Origin: an uncultured Nitrospira sp.
GTDB taxonomy: Bacteria > Nitrospirota > Nitrospiria > Nitrospirales > Nitrospiraceae
Direction: 5' to 3'
DNA: 64,000 bases
Assembly: GCA_902500825.1 (NCBI GenBank)
Contig: CABVRX010000020.1
Location: 1 to 64,000, forward strand
In this document: in pieces, positions 34,853 to 43,884 of the stretch
How the letters are laid out: each line of letters begins with the position of its first letter
Position numbering within the stretch: the stretch's first letter is position 1
The notes under the pieces: model-generated
Told to the model about the DNA's origin: nothing
Database searches by the model: none
Seen by the model: the letters and a program-made list of their open reading frames with translations, nothing else
Made by a program: the position numbers and the translations under genes

Positions 34853-36331
34853 ATGTCGAAATCATTATCTTCGTCAGTTCCATTTTTGCATGGTCCTCCT
34901 TCCCCTCTCACCCTGACACGCCCCTCTCCTTCGGCAAGCCCGTTTGAACTGTACGCAAAGATCGCCTCTGCTCGGCATCCCTCGTTTCTCTTTGAGAGCG
35001 GCAGCGGTAAGGGCGTCATGGGACGGTATTCGTACTTTGGCGTCGATCCCTATCAAACGTTGTATGGGAAGGGGGATACGTATGTGTGCCGATCGATTCA
35101 AGGCCGTACAGATTCAGGCCTATCTCCGTTTCAATGTTTGTCTCACCTCCTGATCCGCCAACGAATCATTCGCCCTCCCGATGTTCCGCCATTTTTCGGC
35201 GGCGCGGTCGGCTACATGAGCTATGATCTCGTGCGCCAGTTTGAACAGTTGCCGAGCTTGGCCGTCGATGATCTTGCCTGTCCCGATCTGGAGTTCGCCT
35301 TTTTCGATTTGGTCGCGGCAATCGATCACGAATTGAACCATCTGGTGCTCATGTTCTGCCCGCCGCTTGAACGTTTTTTGGGCGAGCCCCGGGAAAAGCT
35401 GTTTCGCGAGGGGAGGGATCGACTGGCAGAATTTGAAGCCCGACTGACCAGACCTGACAAGGTCGACAAGCACTGGCGCAATCTCGGTCGCCTAACCTTT
35501 ACACCGGAGCAAGAGCAGGCAGTCTATGGTCGGAACGTGGGCCGTTGCCAGGAATACATCGCAGCCGGTGACATCTATCAAGCCAACCTCTCCCATCGTT
35601 TCCAGGTGACCTGTGGAACATTCTCCTCCATGGGAGACCTTCAAACCGATCTGGCTGTCTATGGTCGATTGCGCGCATTGAACCCTTCACCCTTCTCAGG
35701 AATACTCCGGTTCGACACCGTTCGCCTCATCAGTTCCTCGCCTGAACGGCTCGTTCGGCTGGAAGGGCGTCGAGCCGATACGAGACCGATCGCAGGAACT
35801 AGGCCTCGTGGTAGAAATGACGCTGACGATCAGCGGCTGATCGAGGAATTATGCACAAACGAAAAGGAACGTGCGGAACACGTCATGTTGGTCGACCTTG
35901 AGCGGAACGATCTCGGTCGAGTCTGCCGTTTCGGAAGCGTCCATGTGGATGAATTGATAACCGTGGAGCAATATTCTCATGTCAACCACTTGGTCTCGCA
36001 TGTGGTCGGCACCCTCACTGATCAGACGACTGGTTTCGATCTTCTGAAGGCCATGTTTCCCGGTGGAACAATTACCGGAGTCCCCAAGATCCGCTGCATG
36101 GAGATCATCGAGGAGTTAGAGCCCGTACGCCGCGGTCCATACACCGGCTCGATGGGATATCTCAGTTGGAGCGGAGATCTCGACTTCAACATCCTGATAC
36201 GCACGCTGGTTATGAAGAACGCCGTGGGCCATCTCCAGGTGGGAGCGGGCATTGTGGCCGATTCAAACCCGGCGCGCGAATATGAGGAAACGATCCATAA
36301 GGCCCAGGCTTTCTTCAGCGCCTTTTCATAG
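34853..36331 (+). CDS. pabB: aminodeoxychorismate synthase component I
   Basis: Chorismate-utilising enzyme of folate synthesis, making 4-amino-4-deoxychorismate from chorismate. The 492-residue protein carries the chorismate-binding domain: 'GDIYQANLSHRF', 'ISSSPERLVRLEG', 'RPIAGTRPRGRN', 'HVMLVDLERNDLGRV' and 'FPGGTITGVPKIRCMEII'. TrpE would have very similar motifs; the following pabC-like gene with a 3-nt gap favours PabB. ATG at 34853 has CCGGAG upstream; a GTG at 34820 is an in-frame alternative. Confidence 0.88.
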   Translation: MSKSLSSSVPFLHGPPSPLTLTRPSPSASPFELYAKIASARHPSFLFESGSGKGVMGRYSYFGVDPYQTLYGKGDTYVCRSIQGRTDSGLSPFQCLSHLLIRQRIIRPPDVPPFFGGAVGYMSYDLVRQFEQLPSLAVDDLACPDLEFAFFDLVAAIDHELNHLVLMFCPPLERFLGEPREKLFREGRDRLAEFEARLTRPDKVDKHWRNLGRLTFTPEQEQAVYGRNVGRCQEYIAAGDIYQANLSHRFQVTCGTFSSMGDLQTDLAVYGRLRALNPSPFSGILRFDTVRLISSSPERLVRLEGRRADTRPIAGTRPRGRNDADDQRLIEELCTNEKERAEHVMLVDLERNDLGRVCRFGSVHVDELITVEQYSHVNHLVSHVVGTLTDQTTGFDLLKAMFPGGTITGVPKIRCMEIIEELEPVRRGPYTGSMGYLSWSGDLDFNILIRTLVMKNAVGHLQVGAGIVADSNPAREYEETIHKAQAFFSAFS

Positions 36332-36334
36332 CCC

Positions 36335-37201
36335 ATGTGGATATATCTGAATAACAAGTTCGTCACAGACAAAGAAGCCGTCGTCTCCGTCTTCGACCAT
36401 GGGTTTCTCTACGGCGACGGGGTCTATGAAACGATTCGATCCTACGGCCCTCGCATCTTCATGCAGGACGAACATCTATCACGGCTGTTCCGTTCCGCTG
36501 CGGAAATCGGCCTGACGATCCCGATTCCAGCAAACAATTGGGGAGAGATTCTGCACGAGGCGATGATACGCAACGAAGTCGGGACTGATCTTCGGGATGC
36601 CTATCTGAGGATCACGGTTTCCCGAGGAGCCGGAGACATCGGGCTGGACCCGGCACTCTGTTCGTCGCCGACCGTCGTCGTAATGGCCAAACCACTTGAG
36701 CCTCTATCGCCTCATCTCTATGAAACAGGCGTCAATGTGATCGTGGCTTCCACGAAGCGGAATTTACCGTACGCCTTGTCCCCACAGATCAAAACCACGA
36801 ACTTCCTGAACAATATCCAAGCCAAACGCGAAGCGATCGCAGCAGGCGCATACGACAGCATCCTGCTCAATTGGGAGCAGCATCTGACCGAATGCACTAT
36901 CAGCAATCTGTTCTTTGTGACGGACGGTACACTGCGAACGCCCGCTCTGGAATGCGGCTTACTTGACGGCATCACCAGAATGATCGTGCTTCGCTTGGCC
37001 GAGGAACTCAATATCCACGTCGAAAAAGGTCGCTATACCGTTGATCAGTTATACCAAGCCGACGAATGCTTCCTGACAAACACCAGTATGGAAATTATGC
37101 CGGTGACTTCCGTCGACCGTAGACCTGTCGGTGACGGAAAACCAGGTCCGCTTACCCTGAAACTACAAGAGCAATTCAGGGCGGCACGAAGCCGATTTTA
37201 G
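36335..37201 (+). CDS. class IV aminotransferase, likely 4-amino-4-deoxychorismate lyase
   Basis: Pyridoxal-phosphate fold-type IV enzyme of 288 residues: 'FDHGFLYGDGVYETIRSYG', PLP-lysine in 'LSPQIKTTNFLNNIQAKREA', 'LTECTISNLFFV' and 'LLDGITRMIVLRLAEE'. Alone the sequence also fits branched-chain or D-amino-acid aminotransferase. The tight coupling to pabB suggests it releases pyruvate from aminodeoxychorismate to give p-aminobenzoate (PabC role). Confidence 0.8.
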   Translation: MWIYLNNKFVTDKEAVVSVFDHGFLYGDGVYETIRSYGPRIFMQDEHLSRLFRSAAEIGLTIPIPANNWGEILHEAMIRNEVGTDLRDAYLRITVSRGAGDIGLDPALCSSPTVVVMAKPLEPLSPHLYETGVNVIVASTKRNLPYALSPQIKTTNFLNNIQAKREAIAAGAYDSILLNWEQHLTECTISNLFFVTDGTLRTPALECGLLDGITRMIVLRLAEELNIHVEKGRYTVDQLYQADECFLTNTSMEIMPVTSVDRRPVGDGKPGPLTLKLQEQFRAARSRF

Positions 37202-37284
37202 GACAGTCCTCCCTCTCGATAAACTTCATCCTCTCGTTTTCTCTCAGATTCCACACGCTCCGAAGGCACAGGATCTGCATTTTC

Positions 37285-37312
37285 TTGACAGACAGTGACA
37301 GACTGCTATCGT
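37285..37312 (+). promoter_or_regulatory. promoter just upstream of transglycosylase gene
   Basis: TTGACA at 37285-37290 and TATCGT at 37307-37312 are separated by 16 bp. The ATG at 37319 begins 6 bp after the -10 element, which predicts a leaderless transcript. Confidence 0.5.
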
Positions 37313-37318
37313 GTGACC

Positions 37319-38020
37319 ATGCCAAAACGGAACAAACTGCCCTGTCCTTCAATCAACCGGCCTGGCATGGCCCTCCTCGTCGCATTGAGCGGCAGCGTCC
37401 TGCTGACTGTTCCAAGTGATAGTCAGGCAGAGATTTATCAATATGTCGATGCCAAAGGGACAATATCGCTCACCAACGTCCCCTCTGACACTCGATACCG
37501 CCGGGTCGATCTCCACCCGAATCGGCTCCATCCCGTTCTCTCGGAGAAAGAACTGGAACCGGTGATCAGTCGATTCTCGCGACAGCATCAACTACACCCT
37601 GCTCTTATCCGTGCCATCATCAAGGCCGAATCGGATTTCGACCCTCGTGCGGTATCACGAGCGGGAGCCGTCGGATTGATGCAATTGATGCCGCAAACCG
37701 CGCTGAAATTGGACGTTCGAGATCTTTACGATCCCGAGGACAATATCGGAGGAGGAACGAAATACTTACGCCAGTTGCTCGACCGATTCCGGGGCAATCT
37801 TCCCCTGGCGCTCGCTGCCTATAACGCCGGAGAACGTGTCGTCGATCGTTACCGAACTCTTCCGCCGATCGATGAAACCCGCCAATATGTCCGCAAGGTC
37901 CTGCGGTATTATCGACTCTTCCTCGCTCGTGACCTTGCCGTGACCGGTCACGTCATTCCCTCTTCGGAGTACGCGATGCCACGATCCGCATCGGTGTCTT
38001 CGGATCAGCCCGCCCAGTAG
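37319..38020 (+). CDS. lytic transglycosylase with DUF4124-like N-terminus
   Basis: Exported protein of 233 residues. After a signal peptide ('MALLVALSGSVLLTVPSDSQA') comes a short DUF4124-like module ('EIYQYVDAKGTISLTNVPSD') that may bind the wall. An SLT/GEWL domain follows with catalytic Glu in 'LIRAIIKAESDFDPRAVSRAGAVGLMQLMPQTA' and 'LPLALAAYNAGERVV'. The last 68 bp overlap the convergent nadB 3' end. Confidence 0.9.
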   Translation: MPKRNKLPCPSINRPGMALLVALSGSVLLTVPSDSQAEIYQYVDAKGTISLTNVPSDTRYRRVDLHPNRLHPVLSEKELEPVISRFSRQHQLHPALIRAIIKAESDFDPRAVSRAGAVGLMQLMPQTALKLDVRDLYDPEDNIGGGTKYLRQLLDRFRGNLPLALAAYNAGERVVDRYRTLPPIDETRQYVRKVLRYYRLFLARDLAVTGHVIPSSEYAMPRSASVSSDQPAQ

Positions 38021-39587
38021 GTCGAACCTCCGAACGCACGTGACTATGCTGTTTCCAACCCGGCCGTTTGGATCCTGGAAAATCTGATCGATAATGGGCA
38101 CCGACGCTGTTTTCTCTCCAGAGCGCAGCTTCCGCCACGCAATGTGCTACTTGAACCATGTTCTTCACCTCCAGATCAGCTCTCCCCGCGAAGGATCCGG
38201 ACACCACCTGTGCCCACCGCGCAAGCTGAGCCGTGGCGCGAACGAGCGACTCTCGGGAACGGACAAGTCCCACTTGCCCCCACATGGTCCGTCGAAGCGA
38301 GCTCCGTATTTTTTCTGCATCTTCTAACCGTTCCAACCGACTGTGTCGTAAGCGTTCCGTATGGTGAGTCAATTCGGGCATCGAACGACGAGAGGCCCAC
38401 GCGACAGCAGCAACGCCGGCCCGCATTCCAAATACCAATCCCTCCAGTAATGAATTGCTGGCCAGCCGGTTGGCGCCGTGCACACCGCTGCACGCAACCT
38501 CGCCCGCCGCAAAAAGACCCGGCAATGTCGTGGCGCCGTTGATGTCGGTCGCCACCCCTCCCATCATGTAATGGGCGCTCGGAGAGACCGGGATCCATTC
38601 TTCCGTGATATCGATATCATGGCGCAGACAGGTCGCATAGATCGTCGGAAATCGCCGTTTGACAAAACTCGATCCCAAGTGAGTCACATCAAGGTAGACA
38701 TGCCGCGCACGCGTAGCCGCCATTTCCGCCCAGATGGCCCGCGCCACAATATCCCGCGGAGCCAAGACGCCGAGCGGGTGGTACCGTTGCATGAACGTCT
38801 CTCCTCTATTATTTCGCAGTCGACCTCCCTCTCCTCGCATGGCTTCCGACAACAAGAACGGCGGGCTCGACGGCAAATACAGCGACGTCGGGTGAAACTG
38901 GACGAATTCCATGTCCTGGAGTTCCGCCCCTGCGCGAAATGCCATGGCCATGCCGTCGCCGGTCGCATTGGGCGGATTTGTGGTGCGAGCAAAAATCTGC
39001 CCAGCCCCGCCTGTCGACAGGACGACAGCCTTCGCGGGAATGATGAAGTGTTCACCCGAATGTTCATCCAGCACCACCGCTCCGCAACAGCGACCTTCCT
39101 CAACCACAAGATCGACGGTGAAGTGGTAATCCAGCCGGACGATCCGCTTTTGTCGCGCGGCCTGCACCATCAGAACCCGAACCATTTCGTTTCCTGTCGC
39201 ATCGCCTCTCGCACGGAGGATTCGGCTGCGGCTGTGAGCCGCTTCACGGGCAAAGGCAAACTTCCCACCGGTTTTGTCGAATTTCGCACCCCAGCGGATG
39301 AGCTCTTGAATCCGATCCGGTCCTTCCTCGACCAATACACGCACCGCTTCATGACGACACAGCCCGTGTCCGGCCTTGACAGTATCCGTCAAATGGATGG
39401 CGACATCATCCTCTTCGCTCAAGGCCACAGCTACCCCGCCTTGTGCGAAGATGGAATTGCTTTGTAAGGGATGGCCTTTGGTGAGAACGATCACTCGACC
39501 CATTCGGCAGAGGTCCAGGGCGGCACGAAGCCCGGCGACTCCGCTGCCGATGACCAGAAAATCTGCTTCCAGTGCACTCCTGGGCAT
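37953..39587 (-). CDS. nadB: L-aspartate oxidase
   Basis: Flavoenzyme oxidising aspartate to iminoaspartate for NAD synthesis. The FAD motif is 'DFLVIGSGVAGLRAAL' at the N-terminus, with 'NSIFAQGGVAVAL', 'LSTGGAGQIFARTTNPPNATGDGMAMAFRAGAELQDMEFVQFHPT', 'MRGEGGRLRNNRGE' and 'YMMGGVATDINGATTLPGLFAAGEVACSGVHGANRLASNSLLE'. ATG at 39587 gives the standard N-terminus. It starts 2 nt after the lipoprotein gene. No nadA or nadC is adjacent. Confidence 0.95.
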   Translation of the reverse strand: MPRSALEADFLVIGSGVAGLRAALDLCRMGRVIVLTKGHPLQSNSIFAQGGVAVALSEEDDVAIHLTDTVKAGHGLCRHEAVRVLVEEGPDRIQELIRWGAKFDKTGGKFAFAREAAHSRSRILRARGDATGNEMVRVLMVQAARQKRIVRLDYHFTVDLVVEEGRCCGAVVLDEHSGEHFIIPAKAVVLSTGGAGQIFARTTNPPNATGDGMAMAFRAGAELQDMEFVQFHPTSLYLPSSPPFLLSEAMRGEGGRLRNNRGETFMQRYHPLGVLAPRDIVARAIWAEMAATRARHVYLDVTHLGSSFVKRRFPTIYATCLRHDIDITEEWIPVSPSAHYMMGGVATDINGATTLPGLFAAGEVACSGVHGANRLASNSLLEGLVFGMRAGVAAVAWASRRSMPELTHHTERLRHSRLERLEDAEKIRSSLRRTMWGQVGLVRSRESLVRATAQLARWAQVVSGSFAGRADLEVKNMVQVAHCVAEAALWRENSVGAHYRSDFPGSKRPGWKQHSHVRSEVRPTGRADPKTPMRIVASRTPKRE

Positions 39588-39589
39588 CG

Positions 39590-40105
39590 TTATCGTGGTT
39601 GAATCTGTGGTGAGGGCGGTTCCGACAACATCTGTCTCGTCTTCATTCCGAATGGCAGATCTCCCTGCGCGCCGCGCAAGAGAATTGAGTGCGTACCAGC
39701 CCATTGCAACCGTGCATGGCCTCGTTGCCGAATACCCGTGTCATTGGCATCTCTTTTCCACGTCCCTTGCCAATGGATGAAGACATCGATATCGTCTTTT
39801 TCGATCACGACCCGTTCAATCTTGAATTCGAGAGAGATGGCAGAAAAGGTCTCGAAGTCCATGTCCACCTGCCGTTGCAGTTCGTCATGATGATCGACCG
39901 GCAACAGCATAGAACGGAATCCGGGCTGATCTTTTTGTTGATAGGCGATTCGCAAGGATTCCAACGCTTGATCGATCCGGAGGAGTCGTTCGTGCTCTGC
40001 GGGGTATCGGATGGTCTTCGACGGACACCCAACCATCACCACAGCCAGCACCAGGAGCCACACGATAGATAAGGACTGTGAGAACCAAATCCTTCGGTCA
40101 TCCAT
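39590..40105 (-). CDS. putative lipoprotein, unknown function
   Basis: A 171-residue protein with signal peptide 'LSIVWLLVLAVVMVGCPSK', lipobox VMVGC. The mature part contains 'RIDQALESLRIAYQQKDQPGFRSMLLP', a pattern of small SnoaL/NTF2-like proteins, then strands 'AISLEFKIERVVIEKDDIDVFIHWQGTW'. The role is unknown. It is coupled to nadB by a 2-nt gap. ATG at 40105 is preferred over an upstream codon at 40123. Confidence 0.75.
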   Translation of the reverse strand: MDDRRIWFSQSLSIVWLLVLAVVMVGCPSKTIRYPAEHERLLRIDQALESLRIAYQQKDQPGFRSMLLPVDHHDELQRQVDMDFETFSAISLEFKIERVVIEKDDIDVFIHWQGTWKRDANDTGIRQRGHARLQWAGTHSILLRGAQGDLPFGMKTRQMLSEPPSPQIQPR

Positions 40106-40145
40106 GGCGGTGCAGTATAGCATATGGGAAAAAGGCGCCGTGAGG

Positions 40146-40174
40146 TTGCATTTTCAGCGGAAAGCTTTTAGACT
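40146..40174 (+). promoter_or_regulatory. promoter for COX24-domain mini-gene
   Basis: TTGCAT at 40146-40151 and TAGACT at 40169-40174 are separated by 17 bp. A TAGGAG ribosome-binding site follows before the ATG at 40200. Confidence 0.55.
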
Positions 40175-40199
40175 CGGCCCTCCTTAGGAGATACAGCAT

Positions 40200-40295
40200 A
40201 TGTCCAGCGTCTTGAAAAAGCGACGAAAGAAGATGCGCAAGCATAAGTACAAGAAGTTGCGCCAACGCCAGAAATTTCTTCGCCGAAAAAGTTAA
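40200..40295 (+). CDS. AURKAIP1/COX24-domain mini-protein (31 aa)
   Basis: A 31-codon gene reading MSSVLKKRRKKMRKHKYKKL then RQRQKFLRRKS. This extremely basic peptide with the 'KKRRKKMRKHKYKKLRQRQ' core matches the AURKAIP1/COX24 domain found in tiny bacterial proteins and in mitochondrial ribosomal protein mS38. It probably binds rRNA as a small ribosomal subunit protein. It has a clear AGGAG site and its own promoter. Confidence 0.83.
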   Translation: MSSVLKKRRKKMRKHKYKKLRQRQKFLRRKS

Positions 40296-40325
40296 GCTCA
40301 TCCGGCGTGGCGGGAGGAGGGAACC

Positions 40326-40544
40326 GTGGCCGAGGGAAAGAAAGTCCGCATCCGCGTACGGACGGTCAACTGTACCTACGTGGGAGACTTCCTGGTCCCT
40401 CCGATGCGGAATCGCGTCTCCGACGCGATCAATGAAGAAGCGCGTCTCTTCATCAGCCTGACCGACGTCGTGATCGACGATAAGGACCGGTCGGATTTCG
40501 TTGCGATCAATAAGAACCTGATCGAATCGATCGCTCAACTCTAG
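40326..40544 (+). CDS. small conserved protein, DUF6812-like
   Basis: A 72-residue protein of beta character: 'KKVRIRVRTVNCTYVGDFLVPPMRNRVSDAINEEARLFISLTDVVIDD'. It resembles a small family annotated DUF6812, from memory; function unknown. GTG start with GGAGGAGGG upstream. It follows the COX24-type gene by 30 bp and precedes msbA by 89 bp. Confidence 0.72.
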   Translation: MAEGKKVRIRVRTVNCTYVGDFLVPPMRNRVSDAINEEARLFISLTDVVIDDKDRSDFVAINKNLIESIAQL

Positions 40545-40633
40545 TCGTATCGTCCCCAACCCCGTCAGCGTATTCTTTCAGCGCCAACATAGATGGAACA
40601 CGATTCTGTGCGCGATCACACCGCGCGACCACC

Positions 40634-42364
40634 ATGTTGATCTTCAAACGATTCCTCCCGTTCGTGCGCCCTTATGCGGCGCGTTTGATGCTGGCCGGGA
40701 TTTTGGTGAGCGGGGTCGCACTCATTAATCTCACCTTGGTCCGGCTGGCCGGCACCCTCTGGGATATCATCACTGTCCAGCACGATGCCGAGAAGATGAC
40801 GCGGTCGATCGGCTTGTTCCTGAGCCTTGTCATCCTACAGGGACTCTGCGCGATGGGTCATAGTTATCTGACCGCGTGGGTCTCTCAGGAAGTCGTCGCC
40901 GACTTTCGCAAGCATCTCTTCGGTCACTTGCAGACGCTGACGGTCAGCTTTTTTGCTCGACGTCGTACGGGAGAACTGCTCTCCCGATTGATGACCGATG
41001 TGACGGTCATCCAATCCATCGTGACCGAAACGCCGATCGACGGCGTCAAACAACTCGTGACGTTCGTCGGGGGCATCACGTTCCTGCTCATGATGAATTG
41101 GCGGCTCTGCCTCCTGATCCTGATCCTTCTTCCGTTGCTGGTCCTGGTCGCCAAAATATTCGGCCGCAGGTTGAAATCCCTTTCCACCTCGATTCAAGAC
41201 CACACAGCCGCGCTCAGCACCCTCGTCGAAGAAGTGATTTCCGGCATTCGTATCGTCAAATCGTTCGTCCAGACACAACGGGAAAAGACTCGGTTCGCGG
41301 ACCAGGTCGATCAAACCCTTCATCTCACGCTCCGTCGAGCGAGAATCATGGCGGTCTTCATCCCGGTGATCAGCCTCCTGACGTTCTCATCGGCAACAGC
41401 GGTGCTGTGGTATGGAGGCAGACAAGTCATCGACGGGGTCGTTACGCCGGGCGATCTGTTCGCCTTCGTCCTGTTCGCCGGCATCTTGATCGGCCCCTTC
41501 AGCTCGGCAGCGCGCGTCTTTGCGCAGATCAAAGAGGCCCAGGGAGCAACACAGCGTGTCTTCGAAATACTGGATGCTCAGCCGGACATCAGCGATCGAT
41601 CCGACGCACAGACCCTGGTAACCGTCGATGGCCATGTGCAGGTGGAAGGGGTCAACTTCAGCTACGATACCCGCCATCCGGTGTTGTCGAACCTGTCGTT
41701 CGAGGCCAAGCCAGGCGAATTGGTTGCGTTCGTAGGGCCAACGGGTGCCGGCAAGACCACCGTGATCAACCTGCTTCACCGCTTCTACGACCCGACGGAA
41801 GGTCGCATCACGATCGACGGCAAAGATTTGCGCCATGTGACTGTTGAAAGTTGGTACCGACAGATTGCTCTGGTCCCACAAGAAACCATTCTCTTTGGGG
41901 GCACCATCCTCGACAATATTCGCTACGGCAATATGGCAGCGAATGAGGCCACAGTAATGGAAGCGAGCGAAGCCGCTCATGCTCATGACTTTATCACGAG
42001 CTTGCCGGACGGGTATCAAACCTTGGTGGGCGAGAAGGGCGTCAACCTCTCCGGGGGACAACGCCAACGAATCGCAATCGCGCGGGCGATTTTGAAGAAT
42101 CCTCGCATGTTGTTGCTGGACGAAGCGACCTCGTCGTTGGATACCGAATCAGAACGGCTGGTTCAGGAAGCGCTTCAACGCCTCATGGAAGGTCGCACGA
42201 CCTTCGTCGTTGCCCACCGACTGTCGACCATTCAGCGTGCCGATCGCATTTTTGTTTTAGACAAGGGTACACTTGTTGAGGAAGGGACACATACGCAACT
42301 CATGGCCCGCCAAGGGTTATACCACTACCTGTACACCATTCGTTTGAACGAACCGATTACGTAA
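40634..42364 (+). CDS. msbA: lipid A export ABC transporter MsbA-like
   Basis: Type I ABC exporter with fused membrane and ATPase domains, 576 residues. Six membrane helices occupy residues about 10-320 (e.g. 'LMLAGILVSGVALINLTLVRLAG'). Walker A is GPTGAGKTT (about 372), the Q-loop is 'LVPQETILFGGTI', the signature is 'VNLSGGQRQRIAIARAIL', Walker B is 'MLLLDEATSSLD' and the H-loop is 'FVVAHRLSTI'. MsbA flips lipid A-core; other lipid or drug exporters look alike, so the name is the family default. Confidence 0.9.
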   Translation: MLIFKRFLPFVRPYAARLMLAGILVSGVALINLTLVRLAGTLWDIITVQHDAEKMTRSIGLFLSLVILQGLCAMGHSYLTAWVSQEVVADFRKHLFGHLQTLTVSFFARRRTGELLSRLMTDVTVIQSIVTETPIDGVKQLVTFVGGITFLLMMNWRLCLLILILLPLLVLVAKIFGRRLKSLSTSIQDHTAALSTLVEEVISGIRIVKSFVQTQREKTRFADQVDQTLHLTLRRARIMAVFIPVISLLTFSSATAVLWYGGRQVIDGVVTPGDLFAFVLFAGILIGPFSSAARVFAQIKEAQGATQRVFEILDAQPDISDRSDAQTLVTVDGHVQVEGVNFSYDTRHPVLSNLSFEAKPGELVAFVGPTGAGKTTVINLLHRFYDPTEGRITIDGKDLRHVTVESWYRQIALVPQETILFGGTILDNIRYGNMAANEATVMEASEAAHAHDFITSLPDGYQTLVGEKGVNLSGGQRQRIAIARAILKNPRMLLLDEATSSLDTESERLVQEALQRLMEGRTTFVVAHRLSTIQRADRIFVLDKGTLVEEGTHTQLMARQGLYHYLYTIRLNEPIT

Positions 42365-42415
42365 GGTCGATGACTCAGCGAGAAAGCCCGCCTCACTTTC
42401 CGCTATTTCAAGACA

Positions 42416-42448
42416 TTTAACGAGCCTGTAACACGAAGCGCGTATGAT
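42416..42448 (+). promoter_or_regulatory. Pho-box-like promoter P1 (response regulator)
   Basis: TTTAAC at 42416 and TGTAAC at 42427 are 11 bp apart. After 10 nt comes TATGAT (42443-42448), the -10 element. Weaker hexamers could extend the array upstream (42405). There is no -35 hexamer, as in activator-dependent PhoB/PhoP promoters. Confidence 0.65.
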
Positions 42449-42487
42449 CTTCTACGGCGCTACCGGATAAGACAGGAGGGAAGTCTC

Positions 42488-43198
42488 ATGACTTCGCAAC
42501 GTCCCAAGAAAATTCTCATCGTCGAGGATGAACAGGACATTGCACAGTTGGTCAGGCATTATCTTGAAAAAGAAGGATATCATCCGAACATCGCTAAAAC
42601 CGGTCTTGAAGCACTCAACTTCGCAGTACCTGAGCATCCCGACTTAATTATTCTTGACCTCATGCTGCCTCAGATGGACGGATTAGAGGTGTGCAAAGCC
42701 CTCCGTCACAAGCCCGAGACTGCGCGGTTGCCCATTATCATGCTGACGGCGAAGAAGGATGAATCCGATACCGTTGTCGGACTTGAGCTCGGAGCCGATG
42801 ATTACGTCACCAAACCCTTCAGCCCCAAGACATTGGTGGCTCGGGTCAAAGCTCTCTTCCGTCGGCTGGAGCGGACCAACGACCAAAAGCCAACGTCCTT
42901 AGTGTACGGTTCCTTGCACATGGACCTGACGCGACATGAAGTAACAGTAAACGGCAAAGAAGTGCCGCTCACGACCAAGGAGTTTGGTTTGCTGGAGCAA
43001 TTGTTGCGGCACCCGGGGCGAGTACTGACGCGGGAGGTGCTCCTTAATGAAGTGTGGGGTTACGACTATTATGGGACGACGCGAACCGTCGACGTCCACG
43101 TTCGGCGCGTGAAACTGAAAGTGCCGCTCCTCAATGACTCGATCGTCTCGGTCAAGACGCTGGGATACAAACTCTTGGACCAGCCTCGGACGCAGTAA
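42488..43198 (+). CDS. PhoB-like OmpR-family response regulator
   Basis: A 236-residue DNA-binding response regulator. The receiver has the acidic pocket 'VEDEQD', phospho-acceptor Asp in 'IILDLMLPQMDG' (about residue 57), Thr in 'IIMLTAKKDE' and Lys in 'YVTKPFSPK'. The winged-helix domain includes 'LTTKEFGLLEQLLRHPGRVLTREVLLNEVWGYDYYGTTRTVDVHVRRVK'. No histidine kinase gene adjoins it. It carries a Pho-box-like array in its own promoter, suggesting autoregulation, and lies at the head of a cluster with the same array. Confidence 0.9.
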   Translation: MTSQRPKKILIVEDEQDIAQLVRHYLEKEGYHPNIAKTGLEALNFAVPEHPDLIILDLMLPQMDGLEVCKALRHKPETARLPIIMLTAKKDESDTVVGLELGADDYVTKPFSPKTLVARVKALFRRLERTNDQKPTSLVYGSLHMDLTRHEVTVNGKEVPLTTKEFGLLEQLLRHPGRVLTREVLLNEVWGYDYYGTTRTVDVHVRRVKLKVPLLNDSIVSVKTLGYKLLDQPRTQ

Positions 43199-43242
43199 CC
43201 CTTCTTCCCAAACCCATCCATTGTTTGGTGCCACATCGAGAC

Positions 43243-43297
43243 TTTTACACAGATGTAAGCCCTCCGTAACCATTTGTTGCCGGTCATGCCGTATCAC
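43243..43297 (+). promoter_or_regulatory. Pho-box-like promoter P2 (DksA/TraR gene)
   Basis: Four hexamers start every 11 bp: TTTTAC 43243, TGTAAG 43254, CGTAAC 43265, GTTGCC 43276. After 10 nt comes TATCAC (43292-43297) as the -10 element. Confidence 0.72.
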
Positions 43298-43396
43298 TGA
43301 TCGCAGGAGGTCAGTGGTCTGGCAACTACTACACAAGCGAAGTATCAGTCGCGTGAGCCGATCAACAGATCACCTCACTTGCTGGGAGTACGTCAT

Positions 43397-43735
43397 ATGA
43401 CCAAGCGTGTACGATTGAGAGAGGAACTCAGCCGGCAACGAGCCGCGCTGCTGACCAGCTGGAACCTCGCGCTTGCTCCTCTGTCCGAGCGAGCACTCTA
43501 TGCTGACCCCGCTGATCAGGCAGCGAGCGATTTCGGGCATGATCTGGCCATACAGGTAAGAACAAGAGTGATCGCCAGGCTCAAGCAGATCGAGCATGTT
43601 CTTATGTTGATGCAAACCAAGCACTATGGATGGTGTCGGCGCTGTCGCAAGACGATTCCTTATGCTCGACTGGTCGTTCAACCTGATACGCGCTTTTGCG
43701 TTGCTTGTCTTGAATTCATGGAGAGCGGACGGTAA
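43397..43735 (+). CDS. DksA/TraR-type zinc-finger transcription factor
   Basis: A 112-residue protein. N-terminal coiled-coil arms carry the tip motif D-x2-D-x-A as DPADQA (about residues 37-42). The zinc finger is 'CRRCRKTIPYARLVVQPDTRFCVAC' (C-x2-C-x17-C-x2-C). It acts in the RNA polymerase secondary channel, usually with ppGpp. ATG at 43397 has GGGAG upstream. It is preceded by a four-unit Pho-box-like array, linking it to the neighbouring phosphate genes. Confidence 0.87.
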   Translation: MTKRVRLREELSRQRAALLTSWNLALAPLSERALYADPADQAASDFGHDLAIQVRTRVIARLKQIEHVLMLMQTKHYGWCRRCRKTIPYARLVVQPDTRFCVACLEFMESGR

Positions 43736-43884
43736 CGAAATGATGACGAATCGCGCCATGTCGCGCAGGAGCCAATCTGCCCTCCCACTCAGCTTGGCTC
43801 CCCTCGCTTGCCTCTTCTTTCAGGAGAAGGGGCAAGCGAGCCCTGCACCATCATGCGCAAGGCCCGCAACATCTCCAGTTCTTT

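Noticed and set aside
40876-41847. 323-codon alternative frame over msbA
   Set aside because: Shadow frame of a strongly conserved ABC transporter; Arg/Pro/Ser-rich nonsense sequence.
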